A DNA stretch of 14,980 nt, from positions 1 through 14,980 of the forward strand of contig JBKPDL010000034.1 of the NCBI GenBank assembly GCA_046727855.1, given 5' to 3'. The DNA is from DASPWV01 sp046727855. GTDB taxonomy: Bacteria > Acidobacteriota > Vicinamibacteria > Vicinamibacterales > UBA2999. Position 1 is the stretch's first letter. Each line of letters starts with the position of its first letter. Shown piece by piece: positions 5,076 to 12,417 of this stretch. A model generated the notes under the pieces. It was not told where the DNA came from. It did not search any database and saw nothing but the letters and a program-made list of their open reading frames with translations. The position numbers were made by a program, and so were the translations under genes.

Positions 5076-6905
5076 TTGGTTAGACGCGCCCTCCTTTTTG
5101 CGACGCTGCTCTTCACCACAATTTGTTTAACGCTCGTCGCGACCGGTGGATTTGTCACCACGATCCTCGGCGTTCGTGTGTCCGCGCGGTCGGCGTTGCC
5201 GACCGCCGTCGCCGCAACTCTGGCAGGCCTGTTGTGGCTGCTGAGCGGGTGGCGTTCAAATGTGGCCGCGAAGGATCTCGCGAGCATCGAGCAGTGGATC
5301 GACCGTCGTGCTTCGATGATCGGCTTTTCGATCGCAGCGATCGCTGCCGCCACGGCGATAAGGTTCGGCACCTTCAGTGCAGGCGGATCGGATGCGTCCG
5401 GATATCTGAGCCAGGCGGAGATGCTTTCGCGAGGCGCGATTATACGCCCCGAGCCGCTTGCGATCATCGCCGATTGGCCTGACGCGGCTGCAACCCTCGC
5501 TCCGCTAGGATGGCGCGCGGCCGCAGGCGAGGTGCAAGTTCCGACGTATGCCGCTGGGCTGCCGCTGTTGATGACGGTTCCTCATGCCCTTGGCGGGGCC
5601 CTTGCGGCCTGCCTGGTCGTCAGCGTCGCCGCCGCGCTTGTCGTGTGGTTAGGCGCGCGCATTGCGATGCTGTTTGCTGGTGGCGCTGCCGGTCTGCTGG
5701 CGGCGGTCTGGATCGCCAGCATGCCGATCGAGCTGTACGAATCCATCCAGCCGATGAGCGACGTTCCGGTAACGGCCGCTTGGCTGGCGACGTGGCTCGC
5801 TGTGGCTTCAGTCGCCGGTCGCCGGTCACCGGTCGCCTTGCATGACCGAGAGCAGGCGCGTGTTGCTGACCGAGACCGTCGACCGACCGGCGACAGAAGG
5901 CAAGCCCTATTGGCAGGAATCGCGGCCGCAATGGCGGTTCTCATTCGGCCGAACCTGGCGCCGCTGGCGGCAATTCCCTTTATCTATGTGCTGGTCGTAT
6001 CTCGCCGAGAAAATCCCGCGGCGCGTTTGACAAAAGCGATCTCGTTTGCCGCTCCAGTTGCATTCGCGGCCGTACTCGTCGCCTATCTGCAGTGGCGCTA
6101 TTTCGGTTCCGCGCTTCGCTCCGGTTACGGCAGCGCCTCTGAAATTTATTCGCTGTCGAATCTCGCGCCGAACGCTGGCCTTTACTTCCACTGGTTGATC
6201 GACACGCATGGCCTCTGGCCCCTCGCCGCTGTGTTCGCGGTGTTCGCGCCTGCCGATCGAGTGATCCGCTGGATGCTCGCGTTTGCAGCGCTCCTTTGCG
6301 GCTCTTACCTGCTTTACTCGCAGTTCGAAGCATGGCCCTATCTGCGCTTTCTGCTGCCGGCAATGACGATTGCCGCAATCGCCGCGTCGATCGCGTTCGC
6401 GAAGATCATTGGCAGATTGCCGGTGGTCGTGCGCGTGCCCATGCTGCTGCTGGTGGTGCTTGCGCTTGCCACCTGGCAGATTGCGCGCGCACGCGAGCTC
6501 GACGTGTTTCGTTTCGCTGGCCGTCAGTCACGCGCGCTTCTTGCCGGCCGCTACCTGGACGCGGTGATCCCGCCTCGCGGTGCAGTGCTGGTTACGGGTG
6601 AGCAAAGCGGCGCGATGCGGTATTACACGGGACAGCCGATCGTGCGCTGGGATTTTCTGTCGCCGGATGCACTGCCGCGCGTGGTTGAGCGCGTCGGCGA
6701 CAGCGGTCACGAGCTCTGGATCGTGCTCGATGATTGGGAGGCCGGCGAATTCCGCGACAAATTCCGCGGCGTCGCTGACGCGGCAGGCCTTGATTGGCCG
6801 CCGCTCGTGGAAGCCGGCAATGAGGCGCGCATGCTCGCCTGGCGTATGCGCGATCGCGCGCCGTTCCTTGCCGGCGCGCGCATCGTGACGGATCGAGTGC
6901 GTTAG
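5076..6905 (+). CDS. GT-C fold membrane glycosyltransferase (GT39/ArnT-like)
   Basis: This 609-residue protein has many hydrophobic helices (for example about 6-30, 42-58, 80-97) and a soluble C-terminal domain after about residue 470. After the third hydrophobic segment the first large loop contains GGSDASGYLSQAEML (Asp106). An acidic residue in this loop is the signature of GT-C enzymes, which use polyprenyl-phosphate sugars at the outer membrane face. No closer subfamily is recognised; 4-amino-arabinose or mannosyl transferases are the nearest types. The start is a TTG at 5076. The frame is closed by TGA at 5055-5057 and no ATG/GTG precedes the first membrane helix, but no ribosome site is evident, so the start is uncertain. 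A charged low-complexity segment (about residues 246-273) is encoded by an inverted-repeat-bounded insert. The TAG stop is formed by the first bases of the 150-bp repeat. Confidence 0.8.
   Translation: MVRRALLFATLLFTTICLTLVATGGFVTTILGVRVSARSALPTAVAATLAGLLWLLSGWRSNVAAKDLASIEQWIDRRASMIGFSIAAIAAATAIRFGTFSAGGSDASGYLSQAEMLSRGAIIRPEPLAIIADWPDAAATLAPLGWRAAAGEVQVPTYAAGLPLLMTVPHALGGALAACLVVSVAAALVVWLGARIAMLFAGGAAGLLAAVWIASMPIELYESIQPMSDVPVTAAWLATWLAVASVAGRRSPVALHDREQARVADRDRRPTGDRRQALLAGIAAAMAVLIRPNLAPLAAIPFIYVLVVSRRENPAARLTKAISFAAPVAFAAVLVAYLQWRYFGSALRSGYGSASEIYSLSNLAPNAGLYFHWLIDTHGLWPLAAVFAVFAPADRVIRWMLAFAALLCGSYLLYSQFEAWPYLRFLLPAMTIAAIAASIAFAKIIGRLPVVVRVPMLLLVVLALATWQIARARELDVFRFAGRQSRALLAGRYLDAVIPPRGAVLVTGEQSGAMRYYTGQPIVRWDFLSPDALPRVVERVGDSGHELWIVLDDWEAGEFRDKFRGVADAAGLDWPPLVEAGNEARMLAWRMRDRAPFLAGARIVTDRVR
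5811..5894 (+). repeat. 84-bp in-frame segment bounded by 11-bp inverted repeats
   Basis: gtcgccggtcg at 5811-5821 is the exact reverse complement of cgaccggcgac at 5884-5894. The enclosed segment also has direct repeats of ccggtc(g/a)cc at its left end. Its length is 84 bp, exactly 28 codons, so it keeps the glycosyltransferase frame. It encodes an Arg/Asp-rich stretch (RRSPVALHDREQARVADRDR) between two hydrophobic helices, unlike the rest of the protein. It could be a small palindromic element inserted in a permissive loop, or expansion of a GC-rich sequence. Confidence 0.45.
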
Positions 6906-7054
6906 ACCGTTATGCGGCCACAGACGTGATTTTGTACACGTTGTGGACCCGCATAACGGTCTACGGCGCGCGGAGCGCGCCAAGCCAAGAACAAGAACTG
7001 GCCAAGGGCCGCGGAGTTTGCGCGGGATATCAAGCGCAGGTCCCTTGGCTAGTT
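6903..7054 (+). repeat. 150-bp dispersed repeat, copy 1 (three stem-loops)
   Basis: This copy is about 90% identical by eye to 14619-14769, in the same orientation. Stem 1: tagaccgttatgcgg (6903-6917) pairs perfectly with ccgcataacggtcta (6949-6963), continued inward by ccaca/tgtgg and acgtg/cacgt. Stem 2: ggcgcgc (6965-6971), loop gga, gcgcgcc (6975-6981). Stem 3: aactggccaaggg (6996-7008) with cccttggctagtt (7042-7054), one G-U pair. The left end supplies the TAG stop of the glycosyltransferase and the right end the TAA stop of the peptidase on the other strand. It fills the whole convergent spacer and probably acts as a two-way terminator there. Confidence 0.85.
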
Positions 7055-8894
7055 ACCAGCCGACAGGCTGACCTTTGATCTGCTCGTCGAGCCACATCTG
7101 CAGCGGTGCGAAGTAATCGCGGATGGCGGTGGCATCCATCTGCCTGGTGCCGGTGAGTTTTTCGAGTGCGTCGGACCAAGGCCGCGACATTCCCATCTCC
7201 AGCATCGCGTTGAGCCGTTGTCCGGCGTCCTTGCTTTCGTACGCCGAGCAACGATGCAACGGCCCGGTGCAACCGGCCGCCTGGGCCAGCGCGCGATGAA
7301 ATTGGAACTGCAGAATATGGGCGAGAAAGTAGCGGGCATAGGGGTAATTGGCTGGCACGTGGTACTTCGCGCCCGGATCAAAGGAATCTTCGCCGCGTGG
7401 AACGGGTGGCGCGATGCCTTGATACTGCAAACGCAAATCCCACCACGCCTTGTTGTAGTTTGACGGCGTCACTTCACCGCTGAAGACTTTCCACCGCCAC
7501 TGATCGATCAGCAGACCAAACGGAAGGAATGCGATCTTCTCGAGTGCCCGCTGCAGCAAGAGTCCGATGTCGCGCGACGCGTCCGGCGCCTTCTGCAGCA
7601 GGCCGATCTTCACCAGGTAATCGGGCGTGACCGAGAGCGCAATGGTATCGCCGATCGCTTCGTGAAATCCGTCGTTTGCGGAATCACGGAATAACATCGG
7701 CTGATTCCTGTAGGCGCGCTGATAGAAGTTGTGTCCGAGCTCGTGGTGAATGGTCGTGAAGTCCTCCGCCGTCGGATCGATGCACATCTTGATGCGCAGA
7801 TCCTCGACGAAATCCACGTCCCACGCGCTGGCGTGACAGACAACTTCCCGGTCGCGCGGCTTTGCGAGCAACGATCGCTCCCAGAACGTGGAGGGAAGTG
7901 CCGCAAACCCGAGCGAGGTATAGAAGCGTTCGCCCGCTTTCACCATGTCAACGGGCGTCATCTTTCGCGTCTTGAGAATCGCGCTCAGGTCATACCCGGG
8001 ATCCGCGTTTGCAGGCGCGACGAGCGGAAAGATGTTCGACCAATCCTGCGCCCAGATGTTGCCGGTAAGATGCGCGGGCAGCGGCCCGCGCGCTGGAACT
8101 TGCTCGCCATACTTTTGCCGCAGCTTCATGCGGACGTAGGCGTGAAGCGAGACATACAGCGGTCGAACCTGCTCCCATAACCGATCGAGCTCCTTCGTGA
8201 ACTCGTCCGCGGACATGTCGTACTTCGCACGCCACATCGCGCCAGTGTCAGCGAAGCCCAACTCGCGCGCACCTTCGTTGGCGAGCTCGACGTAGCGAAC
8301 GAAGTCCTTCTTGATCGGCGGCGAAATGGTGTGCCACCCCTCCCAGACTTCACGCAACCGCTTCGGATCACGGCTGTGAGCCATGATTTCGGTGATCTCT
8401 TCGACGTCAAGGCACCCGTCGTCTTCGGCTGATGCGGCTTCGCCGGCAGCGGGACACCATTTGCCTTTGCCGTACGCGCCTTCCATTGATGCCGCGATCC
8501 GCGTGAGCTCTTCCGCTTTCCTCGCATCGCCTGGTGTGACGATGACCAGCGAGAGCTTGAGCAGGTTTAGCTGGCGCCGCTCGTCGGGTGCGAGCGCGAG
8601 ATTGTCGAAGCGCGTCGCCTCCTTCGCGAACTTCGCGACCGCCTCGATATACTTGCGATTGGCGCGTGCGTTGAGCGCTTCGGTGTCGGGTGTGATGTAG
8701 GTCGACGAAACCCAACCCGCCTGGGAGGACGCGATGCCCAGCCGGAGCATCGTTTCGTTGACAGTGGCCAGGAACTGCCGCGCATCTTCGCGGCTTGCCT
8801 TGTGGCCGTTGGCCGCCGAGCCGGCGCGACGACTGCAACCGCCGAGAAGGCCCACAACGATAACAGCGACTACGAACAGCCAGAGAGGTTTCAT
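7053..8894 (-). CDS. Peptidase M2 family (angiotensin-converting-enzyme-like) lipoprotein
   Basis: This 613-residue zinc dipeptidyl carboxypeptidase-type protein belongs to family M2. A lipoprotein signal peptide ends in LLGGC with lipidated Cys20, so the enzyme is probably tethered to a membrane facing the periplasm. The catalytic zinc site is complete: TIHHELGHNFY with His384, Glu385 and His388, and GFHEAIGD with Glu412. These are nearly the numbering and wording of animal ACE (His383, His387, Glu411). The length matches a single ACE domain. The role inferred is trimming C-terminal dipeptides from peptides in the envelope or surroundings; bacterial substrates are not known from sequence. 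The ATG at 8894-8892 lacks a clear ribosome site. A palindrome (ccagaa-8-ttctgg) lies just upstream and may be an operator. The asparaginase-family gene lies upstream on the same strand, 112 bp away. The stop lies within repeat copy 1. Confidence 0.92.
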   Translation of the reverse strand: MKPLWLFVVAVIVVGLLGGCSRRAGSAANGHKASREDARQFLATVNETMLRLGIASSQAGWVSSTYITPDTEALNARANRKYIEAVAKFAKEATRFDNLALAPDERRQLNLLKLSLVIVTPGDARKAEELTRIAASMEGAYGKGKWCPAAGEAASAEDDGCLDVEEITEIMAHSRDPKRLREVWEGWHTISPPIKKDFVRYVELANEGARELGFADTGAMWRAKYDMSADEFTKELDRLWEQVRPLYVSLHAYVRMKLRQKYGEQVPARGPLPAHLTGNIWAQDWSNIFPLVAPANADPGYDLSAILKTRKMTPVDMVKAGERFYTSLGFAALPSTFWERSLLAKPRDREVVCHASAWDVDFVEDLRIKMCIDPTAEDFTTIHHELGHNFYQRAYRNQPMLFRDSANDGFHEAIGDTIALSVTPDYLVKIGLLQKAPDASRDIGLLLQRALEKIAFLPFGLLIDQWRWKVFSGEVTPSNYNKAWWDLRLQYQGIAPPVPRGEDSFDPGAKYHVPANYPYARYFLAHILQFQFHRALAQAAGCTGPLHRCSAYESKDAGQRLNAMLEMGMSRPWSDALEKLTGTRQMDATAIRDYFAPLQMWLDEQIKGQPVGW

Positions 8895-8898
8895 ACAG

Positions 8899-8918
8899 CC
8901 AGAATATTCGAGTTCTGG
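8899..8918. promoter_or_regulatory. Palindrome upstream of the M2 peptidase start (possible operator)
   Basis: ccagaa (8899-8904) and ttctgg (8913-8918) form a perfect inverted repeat with an 8-bp spacer. The left arm overlaps a second small palindrome, gaatattc (8902-8909). The site lies 5-24 bp before the ATG of the peptidase, where a ribosome site is missing. A dimeric repressor site or an RNA hairpin at the start are both possible. No known regulator consensus is recognised. Confidence 0.3.
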
Positions 8919-8943
8919 ATGTCAGCCGCCGGCAGAGGTCGCG

Positions 8944-8968
8944 GCGGCGCACCCGCGCGGTGCGCCGC
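8944..8968 (-). terminator. GC-rich hairpin downstream of the asparaginase-family gene
   Basis: gcggcgcac (8944-8952) pairs perfectly with gtgcgccgc (8960-8968) around a 7-nt loop, 38 bp past the stop of the gene at 9007. It has no T-tract on either strand. It may be a U-less terminator, a processing or attenuation hairpin between the two minus-strand genes, or a chance GC-rich palindrome. Confidence 0.4.
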
Positions 8969-9006
8969 TCACGTGAATCCGACGGCTGCCCTTCGCGTCG
9001 AGCGAC

Positions 9007-10122
9007 CTAGTCCGTCGACTTTCCCTCGAGCAAGGGCGTGGTGGGAATCGTTCGTGGTCCGCTTTCGTCGCACACCGCGTAGGTGGCTTCGTACAACGAG
9101 ACGCCCGCGTACTCGCCTTTCGCGTTGAGCATGTAGAAACTGAGGCCGAAGTTTGGCAGGCCGCGTGAATTCAACAGGCGCTTCTCGATCGTGTTCTTCT
9201 GCACGCGCCGGCACGCTTCAAGCCCCGCGTCTTTCGGGTGCTTGCCGCGCCGCATCTCTTCGACGATGAAGAACGAGCACAGGTTGAACAGGTTGGCTTC
9301 GCCGCGGCCGGTGGATCCGGCTGCGCCAATTTCGCCATCCACGTAAAGGCCGGCGCCCAGAATAGGCGAGTCGCCGACACGTCCTGGGATTTTCCACGAC
9401 AGACCGCTCGTCGTTGTCACGCCCGACACTTCGCCTTTGGCGTTGACGCCGTCCATATTGATCGTCCCGTAGAAGCGTTCGGGATCGATAAGGCCGTCAC
9501 GGACCATGCTCAGGCCCGCCATCATCATGGCCTCGCCGCGCTTCTTGGGATCGAGGTAATGCTCGGGGTCGATGCGCCGCTTCCATTCGAGCCACCGTTC
9601 GCGCGATCGTGGCGTGTTCAGATCGGCTTCGATCGTGAAGCCCATGTTGCGCGCAAAAGTCTGTGCGTCTTTGCCGACGATGAGATGGTGATCGGTGTGT
9701 TCGAGCACGGCCTTTGCGACCAGCGACGGCGTGCGCACGCCTTCGATACAGGCAACCGCCCCGGCGCGCTTCGTGGGACCGTGCATGCAGCTCGAGTCGA
9801 GCTGCACCACGCCGTCTGCATTGGGCAAGCCGCCGTAACCCACACTCGAATCCTCGGGGTCGAGCTCGCATAAATTGACACCGGCAATCACGGCATCCAG
9901 AACGTCGGTGCCTTTCGTGATCGCTTCGAACGCTTTCTGGACGCCGGTGACCGGTCCGCCGTTCTTGTACCGGTTGCCGTTGGACGAGGAGATGACGACC
10001 GGCTTCACGGCGCTGGCGCGCACGGCCGGGGCCTGCGCAAACGCTTCGCGTTTCGCAGCCACGGCCAGGCCGGCAACAGTGGTCGATTGAACAAATTGGC
10101 GGCGCGTGTATTTCTGGCCCAC
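9007..10122 (-). CDS. Tat-exported Ntn-hydrolase, asparaginase-2/glycosylasparaginase family
   Basis: This 371-residue protein starts at a GTG (10122-10120) preceded by an ideal aggagg five bases upstream. Residues 6-30 form a twin-arginine signal (TRRQFVQSTTVAGLAVAAK), so it is exported folded. The mature enzyme shows 'SSVGYGGLPNADGVVQLDSS' (92-111), the autoprocessing segment YGTINM with nucleophile Thr220, then SGVTTTSGLSWKIPGRVGDSPILGAG (233-258), where Arg248 and Asp251 bind substrate. This is family T2: the precursor self-cleaves before the Thr to give alpha and beta chains and hydrolyses N4-(GlcNAc)-Asn, Asn or isoaspartyl bonds. The wording of the GRVGDSPI motif fits glycosylasparaginase best. 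The residue before the Thr is Gly, as in plant-type/IaaA asparaginases, and not the Asp of classical glycosylasparaginases. It is divergent from the oligosaccharyltransferase gene, 51 bp apart, a suggestive pairing of N-glycan addition and removal. Confidence 0.9.
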   Translation of the reverse strand: MGQKYTRRQFVQSTTVAGLAVAAKREAFAQAPAVRASAVKPVVISSSNGNRYKNGGPVTGVQKAFEAITKGTDVLDAVIAGVNLCELDPEDSSVGYGGLPNADGVVQLDSSCMHGPTKRAGAVACIEGVRTPSLVAKAVLEHTDHHLIVGKDAQTFARNMGFTIEADLNTPRSRERWLEWKRRIDPEHYLDPKKRGEAMMMAGLSMVRDGLIDPERFYGTINMDGVNAKGEVSGVTTTSGLSWKIPGRVGDSPILGAGLYVDGEIGAAGSTGRGEANLFNLCSFFIVEEMRRGKHPKDAGLEACRRVQKNTIEKRLLNSRGLPNFGLSFYMLNAKGEYAGVSLYEATYAVCDESGPRTIPTTPLLEGKSTD

Positions 10123-10173
10123 GTGATCCTCCTGAAGTCGCGAATCCTAGCATAAGGACATAAGCTTGCTGCG

Positions 10174-12393
10174 GTGCGCAGGGAGCTTGCCTACCTCGGC
10201 GTGATTGTCGCCGTGGCGTTCGGCATCCGAGTTTACGGCCCGTGGAACGACGTGTTCGACAACGGTCGTGTGAATTTTCTCGAAAACGATGCGTGGTACC
10301 ACGTGCGCCTGATCGAGAACCAGGTAAGGAACTGGCCGTGGCGCGTCACACTCGATCCGTATGCAGCCTCGGGCGGTCAATTCGTACCAATCGCACCGTT
10401 GTTCGACACCCTGACCGCCTCGATCGCCGTGGTGGTGCATGGGCGCGAAGCAGATGCGGTTCAAATCGAACGCATTGCGGCTTTCTTGCCGCCGGTGCTC
10501 GGGGCGCTCACTATCGTCGCCGTGTGGGGATTGGCGCGGCGCGCCTTCGATCGGCGTGCGGCGCTGCTGGCGGCGACGCTGCTGGCCGTGCTGCCGGGGC
10601 ACTTTCTCGATCGCACGCTGCTCGGCTTCTACGATCATCATGCGCTCGAAGCGAGCCTCGCGATTGCCACACTGTGGGCGTTGACGGTGGCGATCGATCC
10701 GGCTGCGTCGAAAACGTCTCTGCGCAATAGCGTTGTTGCCGGCGTCGTCCTCGGCTTCTACCTTCTCAGCTGGAGCAGCGGCGCGTTCCTCGTGGCGATT
10801 CTCGGAGCATGGCTCGCGCTGCTCGTGTTGTTGGCGAAGTCATCCGACGACCTGAGAGACGCCGCACGCGTCACGGGCGTCGCCGCGCTGACTGCCTTTG
10901 TCCTCGTGGTTGCCTTTCAGGATCGCGCGATGTTCCGTTACCAGAGCCAGATACTCGGCCTCATTGCACTCGCGGGGATGGCGTTGGCGATTGGATTCGT
11001 CCGGCAGCAAACGACGTTCACCTTGTCGGGACGCACCAGGATTTACGGCGCGATGGCGATCGTGATTGTGGCGGCGACTGCCGTCATCTTTGCGTTCGCG
11101 TCCAGCGTGCTGCGGCAATTGATCACTGATGTCGTGCGCCTCGCGCCCGATGCCGGCCGAATGGCGGTGCTCGAAGCACGACCGCTGTTCCTCTATCCGG
11201 GAAACTGGAGCTGGAAGCAGCCTTGGGATTTCTTTCGCACCGGATTCTTCGCGGGTCTGATCGGCTTGATCGTGTTTTCAGGCCGTGTCTGGCGGCGGCG
11301 CGACGCGGGTGATGTGCTGATCTGGGTTTTTGTTTCGGCGATGTTCGTCGCGACCATTGGACAAAATCGCTTCGGCTATTACCTAGTGCCGGCCTGCGCG
11401 CTTCTTGCAGGGTGGCTCGCCGCGCGTGTACTCGACTGGGGCGGCGTGCCGCGTGCGGCGAAGTCGACGGTGACGGCCAGGCCGACGTTTGCTCTCCAGC
11501 GCGAGCTCGCCGTCATCATCGTCGCCGCCGGTCTGTTCGCGCCTAATCTGGTGCCCGGCGTTCTCGTCGCATCGCGTCCCGCCAGCCTTCCCGTTTACTG
11601 GCGCAACACCATGGCATGGCTGCGCGATCACACGCCACCGCCGTTCGCGGTCGCAGCGAACGCTGGCGACGCTTACTACTACGCGCGCTATCCACGCACG
11701 GTTGTTCCGCCTCCCGATTACACAGTGATGAACTGGTGGGATCACGGCTATTGGGTTATCCAGCTCGCGCGACGCGTGCCGGTTGCGAACCCGACGCAGG
11801 AGCGGGCGCCGAACGCTGCGCGTTTTTATGCGGCCACAACTGAGCGGGACGCCCGCATCGCGCTCGCCGCCGAACGTTCTCGCTACATCGTGGCCGATTG
11901 GGAGCTGCCGTTCCGCCTCACCGCAGATGGCGCGGTGATGGGACGTTTTCAAAACGTCGTCGATTGGGCCGGCGGCCGTCATTCTGCCTACTACGAGGTT
12001 TTCTATAAACGCGATGCCGCTGGGTGGATGCCGGTGTGGGTGTTCTACGAACCGTACTATCGCAGCATGGTGTTCCGCCTGACCGTGCTCGGCGGCAAGG
12101 ACGTCACGCCTGCCCGCACGTCCAGCGTCGTCACTGTTGTGGAACGCGTCGACGATCGCGGCATGAAGTTTAAAGAAATCCTCACGCAAGCGACGTACGA
12201 ATCGTACGAGGCGGCCATGGACGCGGCAAAGGCATCGAACCAGGCCAGTCGTGCGATCGTCGTCGGCCTCGATCCATGGAGATCGGCGTTCCCGATAGAG
12301 CCGCTCGCTACATTCGACGAAGTGTTTGCTGCGCGCACGTCGGAGCAGAAGCCTACCGAGTCGCCGTGGGTGCGCGTGTTCGAACGGAGATAG
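10174..12393 (+). CDS. Oligosaccharyltransferase, STT3/AglB/PglB family
   Basis: This 739-residue protein has about a dozen hydrophobic helices up to about residue 480 and a soluble C-terminal domain. STT3-family catalytic motifs occur in order: FLENDAWYHVRL in the first outer loop (Asp39), GFYDHHALE (Asp154, His155, His156), AVLEARPLFL (Glu334, the 'TIxE/SVxE'-type loop) and NWWDHGYWV (Trp521-Gly525), a variant of the sequon-binding WWDYG motif. RAPNAARFY follows WWDHG, as in archaeal-type enzymes. The reaction is transfer of a lipid-linked oligosaccharide to Asn in secreted proteins on the outer face of the membrane. The DHH and ARPL wording looks closer to archaeal AglB than to Campylobacter PglB. 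The start is a GTG; an in-frame stop at 10153 leaves no alternative. aagga lies 16 nt upstream, rather far. No glycan assembly genes or flippase adjoin it. Confidence 0.88.
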   Translation: MRRELAYLGVIVAVAFGIRVYGPWNDVFDNGRVNFLENDAWYHVRLIENQVRNWPWRVTLDPYAASGGQFVPIAPLFDTLTASIAVVVHGREADAVQIERIAAFLPPVLGALTIVAVWGLARRAFDRRAALLAATLLAVLPGHFLDRTLLGFYDHHALEASLAIATLWALTVAIDPAASKTSLRNSVVAGVVLGFYLLSWSSGAFLVAILGAWLALLVLLAKSSDDLRDAARVTGVAALTAFVLVVAFQDRAMFRYQSQILGLIALAGMALAIGFVRQQTTFTLSGRTRIYGAMAIVIVAATAVIFAFASSVLRQLITDVVRLAPDAGRMAVLEARPLFLYPGNWSWKQPWDFFRTGFFAGLIGLIVFSGRVWRRRDAGDVLIWVFVSAMFVATIGQNRFGYYLVPACALLAGWLAARVLDWGGVPRAAKSTVTARPTFALQRELAVIIVAAGLFAPNLVPGVLVASRPASLPVYWRNTMAWLRDHTPPPFAVAANAGDAYYYARYPRTVVPPPDYTVMNWWDHGYWVIQLARRVPVANPTQERAPNAARFYAATTERDARIALAAERSRYIVADWELPFRLTADGAVMGRFQNVVDWAGGRHSAYYEVFYKRDAAGWMPVWVFYEPYYRSMVFRLTVLGGKDVTPARTSSVVTVVERVDDRGMKFKEILTQATYESYEAAMDAAKASNQASRAIVVGLDPWRSAFPIEPLATFDEVFAARTSEQKPTESPWVRVFERR

Positions 12394-12417
12394 CAGACGT
12401 CCTTCGCACCGCAGCGC

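Noticed and set aside
11829..11840. Possible third copy of the 150-bp repeat (tatgcggccaca)
   Set aside because: Only 12 bases match the repeat, with no second arm. It lies inside conserved coding sequence (RFYAATTE), so it is chance.
11383..12189. Minus-strand open frame of 268 codons
   Set aside because: It is antisense to the oligosaccharyltransferase, including its WWDHG motif; the Arg/His-rich composition is typical of a shadow.
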